In this document: positions 1 through 6,194 of the stretch, one piece after another
Layout of the letters: each line of letters begins with the position of its first letter
How positions within the stretch are numbered: position 1 is the stretch's first letter
From: CAZRIT01 sp964600225
GTDB taxonomy: Bacteria > Bacillota > Clostridia > Christensenellales > CAG-138
Length of the DNA stretch: 6,350 bases
Reading direction: 5' to 3'
NCBI GenBank assembly: GCA_964600225.1
Contig: CAZRIT010000083.1
Location: forward strand, 1 to 6,350
Notes under the pieces: model-generated
The model's database searches: none
The model's input: the letters and a program-made list of their open reading frames with translations, nothing else
Told to the model about the DNA's origin: nothing
Translations under genes and position numbers: made by a program

Positions 1-1
1 C

Positions 2-298
2 GAGCGCATCGTGACCTCCGCCATGAAGGATCTCAAGGGCTCCGTGCAGACCGTTCTGGATGCGTGGAAGGCCGGCGGCGACAAGCTGCCCGCCGACTTT
101 GCCGGCACCGAGACCAAGCTGGGCGCGGACGTCAACGCCGTTGGCATCCCCACCGCCGAAGCTTCCTTTAAGCTGGGCGACTTCACGGTAGACCAGTACA
201 ACGCCATCTTTGCCAAGGTTGTTGGCGGCGAAATCGCGGTTTCCGCCGACATCGAGAATCACCCCGCCGTGACCATCACGGTCGATTACCAGGGCTAA
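2..298 (+). CDS. BMP-family nucleoside-binding lipoprotein, C-terminal part (5' end outside window)
   Basis: The reading frame is open from base 2 and ends at TAA 296-298, giving the last 98 residues; the start, lipobox and most of the binding fold lie upstream of the window. The visible part has an amphipathic helix (around SAMKDLKGSVQTVLDAWKAG), then a stretch with GVPTAE-like spacing and KLGDF, and a final beta-strand segment (AVTITVDYQG). This resembles the C-terminal lobe of periplasmic-type binding proteins of the BMP/PnrA/NupN family, which are membrane-anchored and hand purine or other nucleosides to an ABC importer. The call rests mainly on position: it lies 112 bp before an ATPase and two permeases in the order bmp-ATPase-permease-permease. 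The exact ligand cannot be read from this fragment. The GTG at position 11 is an internal valine codon, not a start. Confidence 0.82.
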   Translation, partial: ERIVTSAMKDLKGSVQTVLDAWKAGGDKLPADFAGTETKLGADVNAVGIPTAEASFKLGDFTVDQYNAIFAKVVGGEIAVSADIENHPAVTITVDYQG

Positions 299-304
299 AC
301 ATCG

Positions 305-369
305 TTCCGATTGCAATTCGGACCACACAGAGGGCTAGGCGAACAGCCTAGCCCTCTGTCAAATCGGAA
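305..369 (+). terminator. Strong intercistronic hairpin after the binding-protein gene
   Basis: A perfect 14-bp stem pairs 327-340 (ACAGAGGGCTAGGC) with 346-359 across the 5-base loop GAACA. No T run follows (CAAATCGG), so it is not a full intrinsic terminator. An outer 8-bp stem can form between TTCCGATT (305-312) and AATCGGAA (362-369). Hairpins at this place are typical of ABC importer operons, where they protect the abundant binding-protein message at its 3' end and reduce read-through into the transporter genes. That role is inferred. Confidence 0.75.
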
Positions 370-410
370 TCGGGCGGTTCACATTTCACATACGGGAAGG
401 GAACGGACAT

Positions 411-1949
411 ATGAGCGAATACGTCATTGAGATGTTAAACATCACAAAGGAATTTCCCGGTATCAAGGCAAACGACAACATTACGCTGCAATTGAAGAAG
501 GGCGAGGTGCACGCGCTGCTGGGCGAAAACGGCGCGGGCAAATCCACGCTCATGAGCGTGCTGTTCGGGCTGTATCAGCCCGAGAAAGGCACCATCAAAA
601 AGGACGGCAAGGTTGTGAGCATCAAAAGCCCCAACGACGCCAACGCCCTCAACATCGGCATGGTGCACCAGCACTTCAAGCTGGTTGAGGTGTTCACGGT
701 GCTTGAAAACATTATCCTCGGCGTGGAGCCGAACAAGTTTGGCTTCCTGCAAAAGCAGGAGGCGCGCGAAAAGGTGATGGCGCTGAGCGAAAAGTACGGC
801 CTGGCCATCGAGCCCGACGCCCTGATCGAAGACATTTCCGTCGGTATGCAGCAGCGTGTGGAAATCCTCAAAATGCTCTACCGGGATAACGACATATTGA
901 TTTTTGACGAGCCTACCGCGGTGCTGACCCCGCAGGAAATCGACGAGCTGATGCAGATTATGCGTAATTTCACCCGGGAGGGCAAGTCCATCCTGTTTAT
1001 TACGCACAAGCTCAACGAGATCATGGCCGTCGCCGACCGCTGCACCGTGCTGCGCAAGGGCAAGTGCATCGGCACGGTGGAAATTGCCAACACCGACAAA
1101 AGCGAGCTGTCGCGCATGATGGTCGGCCGCGAGGTGAGCTTTCAGGTGCCCAAGGCCGATAAGGAGCCCGGGGTAACGGTGCTTTCCGTCAAGGGGCTGA
1201 CCGTACCCAGTAAGCTTCACAAAAGCAACGCCGTCAAGGATGTATCCCTGGAGGTGCGCAAAGGCGAAATCGTCTGCCTTGCGGGCATCGAGGGCAACGG
1301 CCAGACGGAGTTTGTGTACGCGCTGACGGGGCTGGAAAAGCCGAGCGCGGGCACCATCACGTTAAAGGGTACCGACATTACGCGCGTATCCGTGCGCGAG
1401 CGCAGTAAGCTCGGCATGAGCCACATCCCCGAGGATCGGCACAAGTACGGGCTGGTGCTGGGCTACACGCTGGAGGAAAACCTGGTGCTGCAGCGCTACT
1501 GGCAGCCCGCCTTTGAGCGCAACGGCTTCATTCTCAAGGACAACGTACGCGCCTATGCCGAAAAGCTGATTGCGCAGTACGATATCCGCAGCGGGCAGGG
1601 CCCCGTGACGCCCGCGCGCAGCATGAGCGGCGGCAACCAGCAAAAGGCCATCGTCGCAAGGGAAATCGATAAGCAGCCCGATCTGCTGGTCGCCGTGCAG
1701 CCCACACGCGGCCTGGACGTGGGCGCCATCGAATACATCCACCATCAACTCGTCGCTGCGCGCGATGCGGGCGAGGGCGTGCTGCTGGTATCGCTGGAGC
1801 TGGACGAGGTCATGAACGTATCCGACCGCATCCTGGTCATGTACGAGGGTGAAATCGTCGGCCAGTTTGATCCCAAGGTCACAACCGTGCAGGAGCTTGG
1901 CCTGTATATGGCAGGCGCCAAGCGGCAAAAGGAGGTACTCGATGCATAA
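411..1949 (+). CDS. Nucleoside ABC importer ATPase with two nucleotide-binding domains (NupO/NupA-like)
   Basis: A 512-residue cytoplasmic ATPase that would drive nucleoside import together with the two permeases downstream. Domain 1 has a complete active site: Walker A GENGAGKST (38-46), Q-loop Q87, a signature in the form ISVGMQQR (142-149), Walker B ILIFDE (162-167) and H-loop H199. Domain 2 is degenerate in the way usual for sugar and nucleoside importers of the RbsA/MglA/NupO type: Walker A reads GIEGNGQTE (292-300) without lysine, the signature MSGGNQQK (405-412) is intact, and Q430 stands in VQPTRGLD where the catalytic glutamate would be. The family motif HIPEDRHKYGLVLGYTLEEN (338-357) is present. 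Length is normal for the family. The start ATG 411 has AAGGGA at 397-402, 8 bases upstream. The last 8 bp overlap the next gene. The substrate is inferred from the family. Confidence 0.95.
   Translation: MSEYVIEMLNITKEFPGIKANDNITLQLKKGEVHALLGENGAGKSTLMSVLFGLYQPEKGTIKKDGKVVSIKSPNDANALNIGMVHQHFKLVEVFTVLENIILGVEPNKFGFLQKQEAREKVMALSEKYGLAIEPDALIEDISVGMQQRVEILKMLYRDNDILIFDEPTAVLTPQEIDELMQIMRNFTREGKSILFITHKLNEIMAVADRCTVLRKGKCIGTVEIANTDKSELSRMMVGREVSFQVPKADKEPGVTVLSVKGLTVPSKLHKSNAVKDVSLEVRKGEIVCLAGIEGNGQTEFVYALTGLEKPSAGTITLKGTDITRVSVRERSKLGMSHIPEDRHKYGLVLGYTLEENLVLQRYWQPAFERNGFILKDNVRAYAEKLIAQYDIRSGQGPVTPARSMSGGNQQKAIVAREIDKQPDLLVAVQPTRGLDVGAIEYIHHQLVAARDAGEGVLLVSLELDEVMNVSDRILVMYEGEIVGQFDPKVTTVQELGLYMAGAKRQKEVLDA
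1931..1935 (+). promoter_or_regulatory. Ribosome binding site fixing the first permease start
   Basis: GGAGG lies 6 bases before ATG 1942, inside the last codons of the ATPase gene. It selects ATG 1942 (protein begins MHNKKLSQRIPISLY) over an in-frame ATG at 1849, which would add 31 polar residues read from an alternate frame of the ATPase gene. Confidence 0.85.
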
Positions 1950-3186
1950 CAAAAAGCTGTCGCAGCGCATCCCCATCAGCCTCTACGCCTCGCTGATCTC
2001 CATCGGCGTGGGGCTGCTGTTCGGGCTGATTATGCTGTTTGCGTTCAATGCGCCCCATGCCATACAGGGGTTTTTCAACCTTGTCTCGGCAGGCATCCGC
2101 TCCTCCGATAAGTTCGGCAAGGTGCTGTATCAGGCGGCGCCGCTGATTATGGTGGGCCTGTCGGTGGGCTTTGCGTTCAAAACGGGGCTGTTCAACATTG
2201 GCGCATCGGGCCAGTACACCGTGGGCGCGGGCGTGGCGCTGATATTGGCCATCCGCTTTCGGATGCCGTGGTATGTGTGCCTCCCCGCCGCGGCCGTCGC
2301 GGGCGCATTCTGGGGGATGTTTCCCGGGTTATTCAAAGCGCGCTTCAACGTCAACGAGGTCATCACCTCCATCATGTTCAACTGGATCTCCATGCTTGCG
2401 GTCAACCTGACCATCGCCAACATCCCCATGATGCTGGCAAGCGACTGGGGCTTTTCGCAGATGGACCGCACGGCCCCGCTTTCAACGGCCAATCCCTCCG
2501 CGCTGATCCCCAGGCTCGGGCTGGACAAGCTGATGCATTCCGACTTTATGAACATCAGCATCTTCTTTGCCATCATCATTGCGGTGGTCATGTGGATTGT
2601 GCTGGACAAGACCACGTTCGGGTACGAGCTCAAGGCCTGCGGCCTCAACCGCAACGCCAGCCAGTACGCGGGCATCAACGCCAAGCGCAACATTGTGCTC
2701 TCCATGGTCATCGCGGGCGCGCTCTCGGGCCTTGGCGGCGGCATCTACTTCCTTGCCGGCACGGGCCAGTATACGCTGGTCAAGACGCTGCTTGGCATGG
2801 GCTTCAACGGCATCCCCGTTGCGCTGCTTGCCACCTCCCACCCGCTGGGCACGGTGCTTTCAGCCATGTTTGTATCGTACATACAGGTGGGCGGCGACGC
2901 CATGCAGCCTGAGTTTGTGCGCGAGATCATCGATATCATCATTTCCGTCATCATCTATCTGGCGGCGTTCTCGCCGCTGGTGCGCGAACTGCTTTCCCGC
3001 AGGCATGTGACGGATCTGGGCGACGTCAACGCCGAGCACGCGGCAACGCAGTCCGACGATACGCGCTCTCAGCTGGCACACGAACTGAGTTCCCGCCAAC
3101 AGGCAACGGGCCCCGATGACGTCGGCGCCAAGCCTGCGCCCGCTAAACCCGTTGATTCCACCGAAAGCGAGGTCACAAACGCATGA
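1942..3186 (+). CDS. Nucleoside ABC importer permease 1 (NupP/NupB-like, BPD_transp_2 family)
   Basis: A 414-residue integral membrane permease. The N-terminus is a short basic stretch followed by a membrane span at about 13-35. The family motif TGLFNIGASGQ is at 81-91. The cytoplasmic coupling loop that meets the ATPase is at about 224-267 (TTFGYELKACGLNRNASQYAG followed by AGALSGLGGG), then more hydrophobic spans up to about residue 345. The membrane core, about 350 residues, matches the family. The rest, about 349-414, is an unusual hydrophilic Pro/Ala/Asp-rich tail containing a degenerate duplication. The start overlaps the ATPase stop by 8 bp (ATGCATAA) and the stop overlaps the next start by 4 bp (ATGA), so expression is probably coupled. 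It should pair with the downstream permease to form a heterodimeric channel. The family call is firm; the exact nucleoside range is not. Confidence 0.93.
   Translation: MHNKKLSQRIPISLYASLISIGVGLLFGLIMLFAFNAPHAIQGFFNLVSAGIRSSDKFGKVLYQAAPLIMVGLSVGFAFKTGLFNIGASGQYTVGAGVALILAIRFRMPWYVCLPAAAVAGAFWGMFPGLFKARFNVNEVITSIMFNWISMLAVNLTIANIPMMLASDWGFSQMDRTAPLSTANPSALIPRLGLDKLMHSDFMNISIFFAIIIAVVMWIVLDKTTFGYELKACGLNRNASQYAGINAKRNIVLSMVIAGALSGLGGGIYFLAGTGQYTLVKTLLGMGFNGIPVALLATSHPLGTVLSAMFVSYIQVGGDAMQPEFVREIIDIIISVIIYLAAFSPLVRELLSRRHVTDLGDVNAEHAATQSDDTRSQLAHELSSRQQATGPDDVGAKPAPAKPVDSTESEVTNA
2986..3138 (+). repeat. Degenerate 32-codon duplication in the permease 1 tail
   Basis: Residues 349-367 (ELLSRRHVTDLGDVNAEHA) align without gaps to residues 381-399 (ELSSRQQATGPDDVGAKPA), an offset of 96 bp. 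By my count 9 of 19 residues and 38 of 57 bases match, including GAACTG and TCCCGC in register (2986-3000 against 3082-3096). This suggests an old in-frame tandem duplication that lengthened the cytoplasmic tail. Biased composition could produce part of the likeness. Confidence 0.5.
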
Positions 3187-4169
3187 AATTCTTGGCCGAT
3201 ATTCTCAGCGCAACCATCCTGTTTGCCGTGCCGCTGCTGCTGGTGGCGCTTGGCGGCATGTTTTCGGAGCGCAGCGGCGTCATCAACATCGCGCTGGAAG
3301 GCATCATGATCATCGGCGCGCTGTTTAGCTGCCTGTTTTTGAGCTTTGTGGATAAAAGCGGCGCGGGCGCGCAGCACCCGCAGCTATACATGCTGCTTGC
3401 CATACTGGTTTCCGCGCTGGCGGGCATCATCTTTTCGCTGCTGCTGGCGTTTGCATCCGTCAACCTCAAGGCCGATCAAACCATCGGCGGCACGGCGCTC
3501 AACATGCTGGCTCCCGCGTTTGCCATCACATTGACCTGGGCCGTGCAGGGCCAGGGCCAGACGACCATCTTCCTGCCCACCTGGGCGCGCATCACGCAAA
3601 ACACGCTGGGCATCGCCGTGAAGGATACGTTTTTGCACAACTTCCTGTTCAAAAGCTTCTATCTGACCACGCCGCTTGCCATCATCATTTTCATTGCGGC
3701 CATCATACTGCTCTACCGCACGCGCTTCGGGCTTCGGCTGCGTTCCTGCGGCGAGCACCCGCAGGCGTCGGCCTCGGTCGGCATCGACGTTTACCGCATG
3801 CGCTACGCGGGCGTGATCATTTCGGGCGCGCTGGGCGGCATCGGCGGGCTTGCGTACACGCTGGCAGCGGGCTCCGCGTTCCAGTCCGCCGTGGCGGGCT
3901 ACGGCTTCTTGGCGCTGGCCGTTATGATATTCGGCAACTGGAAGCCGCTCAATATCCTTGGCGCTTCGCTGTTTTTCGCGCTGTTCAAGATCATCGGCTC
4001 GTACTCGGGCAGCATCCCGTTCCTGCCGAGCTTTGACAACGTCAAATCCAGCGAGTACATCTACCTCATGCTCCCCTATATCGTCACCATGGTGCTGTTG
4101 ATCCTCACCAGCAAGCGCTCCCGCGCCCCCAAGGCCGAGGGCATCCCGTACGATAAGGGCCAGCGGTAA
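3183..4169 (+). CDS. Nucleoside ABC importer permease 2 (NupQ/NupC-like, BPD_transp_2 family)
   Basis: A 328-residue membrane permease, normal in length for the family. The N-terminal hydrophobic segment leads into the diagnostic motif LGGMFSERSGVINIALEG (23-40) seen in the second permease of BMP-type nucleoside importers. Further spans follow, with a coupling loop at about 180-222 (TRFGLRLRSCGEHPQASASV, then GVIISGALGGIGG) that should contact the ATPase. The C-terminus is a short basic tail (TSKRSRAPKAEG). The start ATG 3183 lies inside the ATGA overlap with permease 1; the upstream GAGGT (3169-3173) is a modest ribosome site, which fits translational coupling. It is distantly related to permease 1, as expected for a heterodimer. 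A GC-rich hairpin follows the stop at 4167-4169. Confidence 0.94.
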   Translation: MKFLADILSATILFAVPLLLVALGGMFSERSGVINIALEGIMIIGALFSCLFLSFVDKSGAGAQHPQLYMLLAILVSALAGIIFSLLLAFASVNLKADQTIGGTALNMLAPAFAITLTWAVQGQGQTTIFLPTWARITQNTLGIAVKDTFLHNFLFKSFYLTTPLAIIIFIAAIILLYRTRFGLRLRSCGEHPQASASVGIDVYRMRYAGVIISGALGGIGGLAYTLAAGSAFQSAVAGYGFLALAVMIFGNWKPLNILGASLFFALFKIIGSYSGSIPFLPSFDNVKSSEYIYLMLPYIVTMVLLILTSKRSRAPKAEGIPYDKGQR

Positions 4170-4186
4170 ACAAGCAAACCTCCGTC

Positions 4187-4210
4187 GGGCGGGCCACGCG
4201 CCCGCCCTTT
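4187..4210 (+). terminator. GC-rich hairpin with short T run after the transporter genes
   Basis: GGGCGGGC (4187-4194) pairs perfectly with GCCCGCCC (4200-4207) across a 5-base loop, followed by only TTT. This is a plausible but weak intrinsic terminator. Partial read-through into tdk is likely, as no good promoter is seen between this hairpin and the tdk ribosome site. Confidence 0.65.
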
Positions 4211-4235
4211 GACAAGCCAAATCCCAAACCCGAGC

Positions 4236-4241
4236 AAGGAG
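4236..4241 (+). promoter_or_regulatory. Ribosome binding site fixing the tdk start
   Basis: AAGGAG stands 6 bases before ATG 4248. It favours ATG 4248, which gives the family-typical N-terminus MAKLYFRYGAM, over an in-frame TTG at 4209 that overlaps the T run of the preceding hairpin. Confidence 0.85.
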
Positions 4242-4247
4242 ACATGT

Positions 4248-4847
4248 ATGGCAAAGCTGTATTTTCGATACGGGGCGATGGGGTCCAGCAAGACCGCCAA
4301 CGCCATCATGGTCTGGTACAACTATAAAGAGCGCGGGCAAAACGCTTTGATCATCAAGCCCTCCGTCGATACGCGCGACGGCACGTTCGCCATCGAATCC
4401 CGCAGCGGCCTCAAAACCGACTGCGTGCTGTTTTCGGATATCGACTGGGACGCCATGCACAGCGGTCGGTACGCTTGCCTGATCGTGGACGAGGCGCAGT
4501 TTCTATCGCCCGAGCAAGTGGAAATGCTCATCCCCGTGGTAGATGACGACAACATCCCCGTCATCTGTTACGGCCTGCGCACGGATTTTCAAGGGAACTT
4601 CTTCCCGGGCAGCGCAAGGCTTTTGGCGCTGGCGGACACCATTGAGGAGATCAAAACCATCTGCTGGTGCGGGCGCAAGGCCACCAACAACGCGCGCCTC
4701 GACGGCCATGGCGGCATCACCAAGGTGGGCGAGCAGGTGCTGCTCGGCGCCAACGACAAGTACATCGCGCTCTGCCGCAAGCACTGGATGCAGGGCGACC
4801 CCGGGCCTGGGCTGCGCGCGGCGGATATCGGAGCGGACAAAACATGA
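4248..4847 (+). CDS. tdk: Thymidine kinase, type II
   Basis: A 199-residue cytosolic enzyme that uses ATP to phosphorylate thymidine (and deoxyuridine) to the monophosphate in pyrimidine salvage. The N-terminus MAKLYFRYGAMGSSKT (1-16) carries the P-loop, but position 14 is serine where the usual GxxxxGK[ST] pattern has glycine. K15 and T16 are kept. LIVDEAQFL holds the Walker B aspartate D81 and the catalytic-base candidate E82. The zinc-binding lasso region shows C139-W-C141 (CWCGRKAT) and C176-R-K-H179 (ALCRKHW), enclosing GEQVLLGANDKYIALC, as in the E. coli-like type II kinases. Length matches the family. It overlaps the next gene by 4 bp (ATGA, 4844-4847). Its place after a nucleoside importer fits trapping of imported thymidine. 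Confidence 0.95.
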   Translation: MAKLYFRYGAMGSSKTANAIMVWYNYKERGQNALIIKPSVDTRDGTFAIESRSGLKTDCVLFSDIDWDAMHSGRYACLIVDEAQFLSPEQVEMLIPVVDDDNIPVICYGLRTDFQGNFFPGSARLLALADTIEEIKTICWCGRKATNNARLDGHGGITKVGEQVLLGANDKYIALCRKHWMQGDPGPGLRAADIGADKT

Positions 4848-5245
4848 AATACTATGTGGCCAGCGGCGTGCCCAACGCCGCGCGCGTCAACATTGTAGCC
4901 GATGCGTTGAACACGCTTGGGCACGAGCGCACCTATGACTGGACACGGCATGGCGACGTCAGCCGCGCAGACGTCCAAACCAAGCGCACCGTTGCCCAAA
5001 CGGAGGCCGAAGCCGTGGCAAGCGCTGAGCTTGTGGTGTTGCTGCTGCCCGGGCGCTTCGGCACGCACGCGGAGCTTGGGCAGGCCATCGCCACATGCGC
5101 CAACAAGCGCATCCTGCTCTGGTCGGAAAGCGACGCGCCGTTTGACGGGGAAAGCGGTTTTTGCGTGTTCTATCACCACCCCGCGGTGGAGCGCATCGTC
5201 TGCCCGTTTGAGGAGCTGCTGACAAGGATGCAAGGCATCCTTTGA
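4844..5245 (+). CDS. Nucleoside 2-deoxyribosyltransferase-like protein
   Basis: A 133-residue soluble protein. It begins MKYYVASGVPNAARV, like the strand-helix opening of the nucleoside 2-deoxyribosyltransferase / Rcl (DNPH1) fold, followed by TYDWTRHGDV (30-39). The key motif is LVVLLLPGRFGTHAELGQAIA (63-83), where E77 in GTHAELG matches the glutamate nucleophile of the family. FYHHP (109-113) lies near the C-terminus. Family members either move deoxyribose between bases or hydrolyse the deoxynucleoside (5'-monophosphate) bond; which applies here cannot be told from sequence. The usual aspartate before the hydrophobic strand appears as E62. The start ATG 4844 is in the ATGA overlap with tdk, with GGAG at 4830-4833, so the two are probably made together. 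Another possibility is a non-catalytic nucleotide-binding member of the fold. Confidence 0.75.
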   Translation: MKYYVASGVPNAARVNIVADALNTLGHERTYDWTRHGDVSRADVQTKRTVAQTEAEAVASAELVVLLLPGRFGTHAELGQAIATCANKRILLWSESDAPFDGESGFCVFYHHPAVERIVCPFEELLTRMQGIL

Positions 5246-5269
5246 TGGAATCAACCCTCGTTTTCTAGC

Positions 5270-5305
5270 AAAAACGCCCCGCAAGGCACGCTGCTTTGCG
5301 GGGCG
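5270..5305 (-). terminator. Intrinsic terminator for the minus-strand flavin reductase gene
   Basis: CGCCCCGCAAGGC (5275-5287) pairs with 5293-5305 (13 bp, one G-U) across a 5-base loop. On the minus strand the stem is followed by TTTTT (plus 5270-5274 AAAAA), a classic rho-independent signal 28 bp past that gene's stop. On the plus strand no T run follows directly, although a tiny hairpin at 5312-5324 (ATCGA/TCGAT) followed by TTTT (5325-5328) might help end the tdk transcript. Confidence 0.8.
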
Positions 5306-5328
5306 CTGTGTATCGATCGTCGATTTTT

Positions 5329-5349
5329 GCGCCTATTCTTGATAGGCGC
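5329..5349 (-). repeat. Small inverted repeat spanning the flavin reductase stop codon
   Basis: GCGCCTAT (5329-5336) and ATAGGCGC (5342-5349) form a perfect 8-bp stem with a 5-base loop. The minus-strand stop TAG (5333-5335) lies in the stem. On the minus strand the hairpin is followed by As, not Ts, so it is not itself a terminator. It may protect the 3' end of the message or be incidental. Confidence 0.5.
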
Positions 5350-5857
5350 CAATCACTTCGCCAAAGTAGATCACATGCGGGTCGCCGTTGCCAAACGCCT
5401 GCTCGGGGCCGTAATAGCGCGCGCGGATGGCGGGGTCCATCCATTCCAGGTTGCTCTCGGCCTTGAACACAATGCGGCATTCAAAATGGCTGTCGCACCC
5501 TGCGATGCCGTCCGCGCCGCCGCAGCGCGCGGGCAGCACGCTCAAGCCCGCGCCCGCCAGCTTATCCACATCGCGGCCCGATTTGGTGCCGCAAAACGCC
5601 AGCTCCTTGACCATGGTGCCAAGCTTGGGCACGCTCACGCTAAACGTCTCCGCCGCTTCCATGAGGCCGTAAGTATAGCGGCTTTTGCGCACAAACACCG
5701 TCACCATGGGCTTGCCCCACACATCCCCAAACTGCGCCCAGCCGATGGTCATGGGGTTGGGCTTGCCGCTGCCCGCCATCAAAAACGCCCCGCCGCTGAA
5801 CAGCTTGGCCACCGCCTCGGGTATTAAGCCGAAAAAAGTCTGCTGATCCATATCCAT
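5333..5857 (-). CDS. Flavin reductase-like FMN-binding split-barrel protein
   Basis: A 174-residue soluble protein of the flavin reductase-like domain family (FMN-binding split barrel), whose members bind FMN and usually reduce flavin or small substrates with NAD(P)H. The typical core is clear: NPMTIGWAQFGDVWGKP (34-50), VTVFVRKSRYTY (52-63), TFSVSVP (71-77) and FCGTKSGRDVDK (88-99), the last being the hallmark of this subfamily. The C-terminal PHVIYFGEVIGAY strand closes the barrel. GGAGG (plus 5862-5866) lies 4 bases before ATG 5857 and 10 bases before a second in-frame ATG at 5851, so the start is either of these, giving 174 or 172 residues. An upstream TTG at 5872 is rejected because it precedes the ribosome site. 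The physiological substrate is unknown. It converges on the nucleoside genes and appears unrelated to them. Confidence 0.9.
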   Translation of the reverse strand: MDMDQQTFFGLIPEAVAKLFSGGAFLMAGSGKPNPMTIGWAQFGDVWGKPMVTVFVRKSRYTYGLMEAAETFSVSVPKLGTMVKELAFCGTKSGRDVDKLAGAGLSVLPARCGGADGIAGCDSHFECRIVFKAESNLEWMDPAIRARYYGPEQAFGNGDPHVIYFGEVIGAYQE

Positions 5858-5861
5858 GTAT

Positions 5862-5866
5862 CCTCC
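5862..5866 (-). promoter_or_regulatory. Ribosome binding site of the flavin reductase gene
   Basis: CCTCC on the plus strand reads GGAGG on the minus strand, 4 bases before ATG 5857 and 10 bases before ATG 5851. It excludes the longer frame beginning at 5872, but spacing alone does not choose between the two ATGs. Confidence 0.8.
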
Positions 5867-5883
5867 GATCAAATTCTGCTACC

Positions 5884-5913
5884 ATCTTACTACAAACAGG
5901 GCCCATGAAGCAA
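5884..5913 (-). promoter_or_regulatory. Possible promoter of the flavin reductase gene
   Basis: On the minus strand, TTGCTT (plus 5908-5913) and TAAGAT (plus 5884-5889) are spaced by 18 bases and sit just upstream of the ribosome site. The matches to sigma-A consensus are only 3 of 6 and 4 of 6. Position supports it; the sequence match is weak. Confidence 0.3.
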
Positions 5914-5942
5914 TGCCCATTCCGCGGGCAAGGGAATGGCAT
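5913..5942. repeat. Inverted repeat upstream of the flavin reductase gene
   Basis: ATGCC-C-ATTCC (5913-5923, one bulged C) pairs with GGAATGGCAT (5933-5942), a 10-bp stem with a 9-base loop. It touches the possible -35 box of the flavin reductase promoter, so it could be an operator, or the edge of the repeat region that follows. No T run follows on either strand. Confidence 0.4.
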
Positions 5943-5950
5943 CCATACCG

Positions 5951-5995
5951 TGTCATTCCGAGCGCATGCGGCGAACGCCGCAGCGTTGACCGCGG
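5951..5995 (+). repeat. Diverged TGTCATTCCGAG-type repeat with internal hairpin
   Basis: It begins TGTCATTCCGAGCGCA, the first copy of the terminal motif shared by the units that follow. Inside it, GCGGC (5968-5972) and GCCGC (5977-5981) with flanking complementary bases form a tight hairpin (5967-5982). It ends where the 25-bp units start. I treat it as a decayed copy of the same intergenic repeat family. Confidence 0.55.
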
Positions 5996-6070
5996 TGTCA
6001 TTCGGAGCGCGCGCCTACGTTGTCATCCTGAGCATACATTTACGCTGTCATCCTGAGTGCACATTTACGT
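5996..6070 (+). repeat. Three tandem 25-bp units starting TGTCATYC
   Basis: Units lie at 5996-6020, 6021-6045 and 6046-6070 with no spacer. Units 2 and 3 both read TGTCATCCTGAG, then four variable bases, then CATTTACG plus a pyrimidine. Unit 1 is more diverged (TGTCATTCGGAG, ending CCTACGT) but has the same length and register. A fourth copy stands alone at 6216-6240. Each block leads directly into a longer unit that starts with the same motif. Confidence 0.8.
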
Positions 6071-6177
6071 TGTCATCCTGAGCAAAGCGAAGGATCTGTC
6101 CCGCCGCAGCGGATACAGGCTGCGTTCCTCGCTCACGCTCGGAAAGATTCTTCGTCGCTGCGCTCCTCAGAATGACA
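6071..6177 (+). repeat. TGTCATCCTGAG...CTCAGAATGACA inverted-repeat element
   Basis: A 107-bp unit with ends TGTCATCCTGAG (6071-6082) and CTCAGAATGACA (6166-6177), complementary at 11 of 12 positions. The next inner parts also pair: GCGAAGGATCT (6087-6097) with AGATTCTTCG (about 6145-6154), so the whole unit can fold into a long imperfect hairpin. It has no open frame of note. This looks like the widespread short non-coding intergenic repeat whose ends read TGTCATYCTGAG with an AGCGAAG motif; I place it in that family from memory. Confidence 0.75.
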
Positions 6178-6194
6178 GGAGAAAGGCTGTAGCC

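Noticed and set aside
435..1220. Long minus-strand open frame opposite the ABC ATPase (261 codons)
   Set aside because: It lies fully antisense to a gene with all ABC motifs, is rich in His/Leu/Ala as expected from mirrored GC-rich codons, and has no recognisable domain.
1284..1728. Second ATPase domain as a broken or mutated domain
   Set aside because: The missing Walker A lysine and catalytic glutamate (Q430) are the normal asymmetric state of RbsA/MglA/NupO-type importer ATPases.
4209..4214. Perfect TTGACA box upstream of tdk
   Set aside because: A -10 box 17 bases downstream would fall at about 4232-4237 (GAGCAA), on the ribosome site, and does not resemble TATAAT. The TTGACA partly comes from the T run after the terminator stem.
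3384..4460. Long minus-strand open frame opposite permease 2 and the tdk start (358 codons)
   Set aside because: It is antisense to two well-supported genes, crosses the intergenic hairpin, and has a low-complexity Arg/Ala/His composition; a codon-bias shadow.
5996..6070. Tandem 25-bp repeats as a CRISPR array
   Set aside because: The units abut with no unique spacers, are diverged, and share their left end with longer dispersed intergenic repeats; no cas gene is visible.
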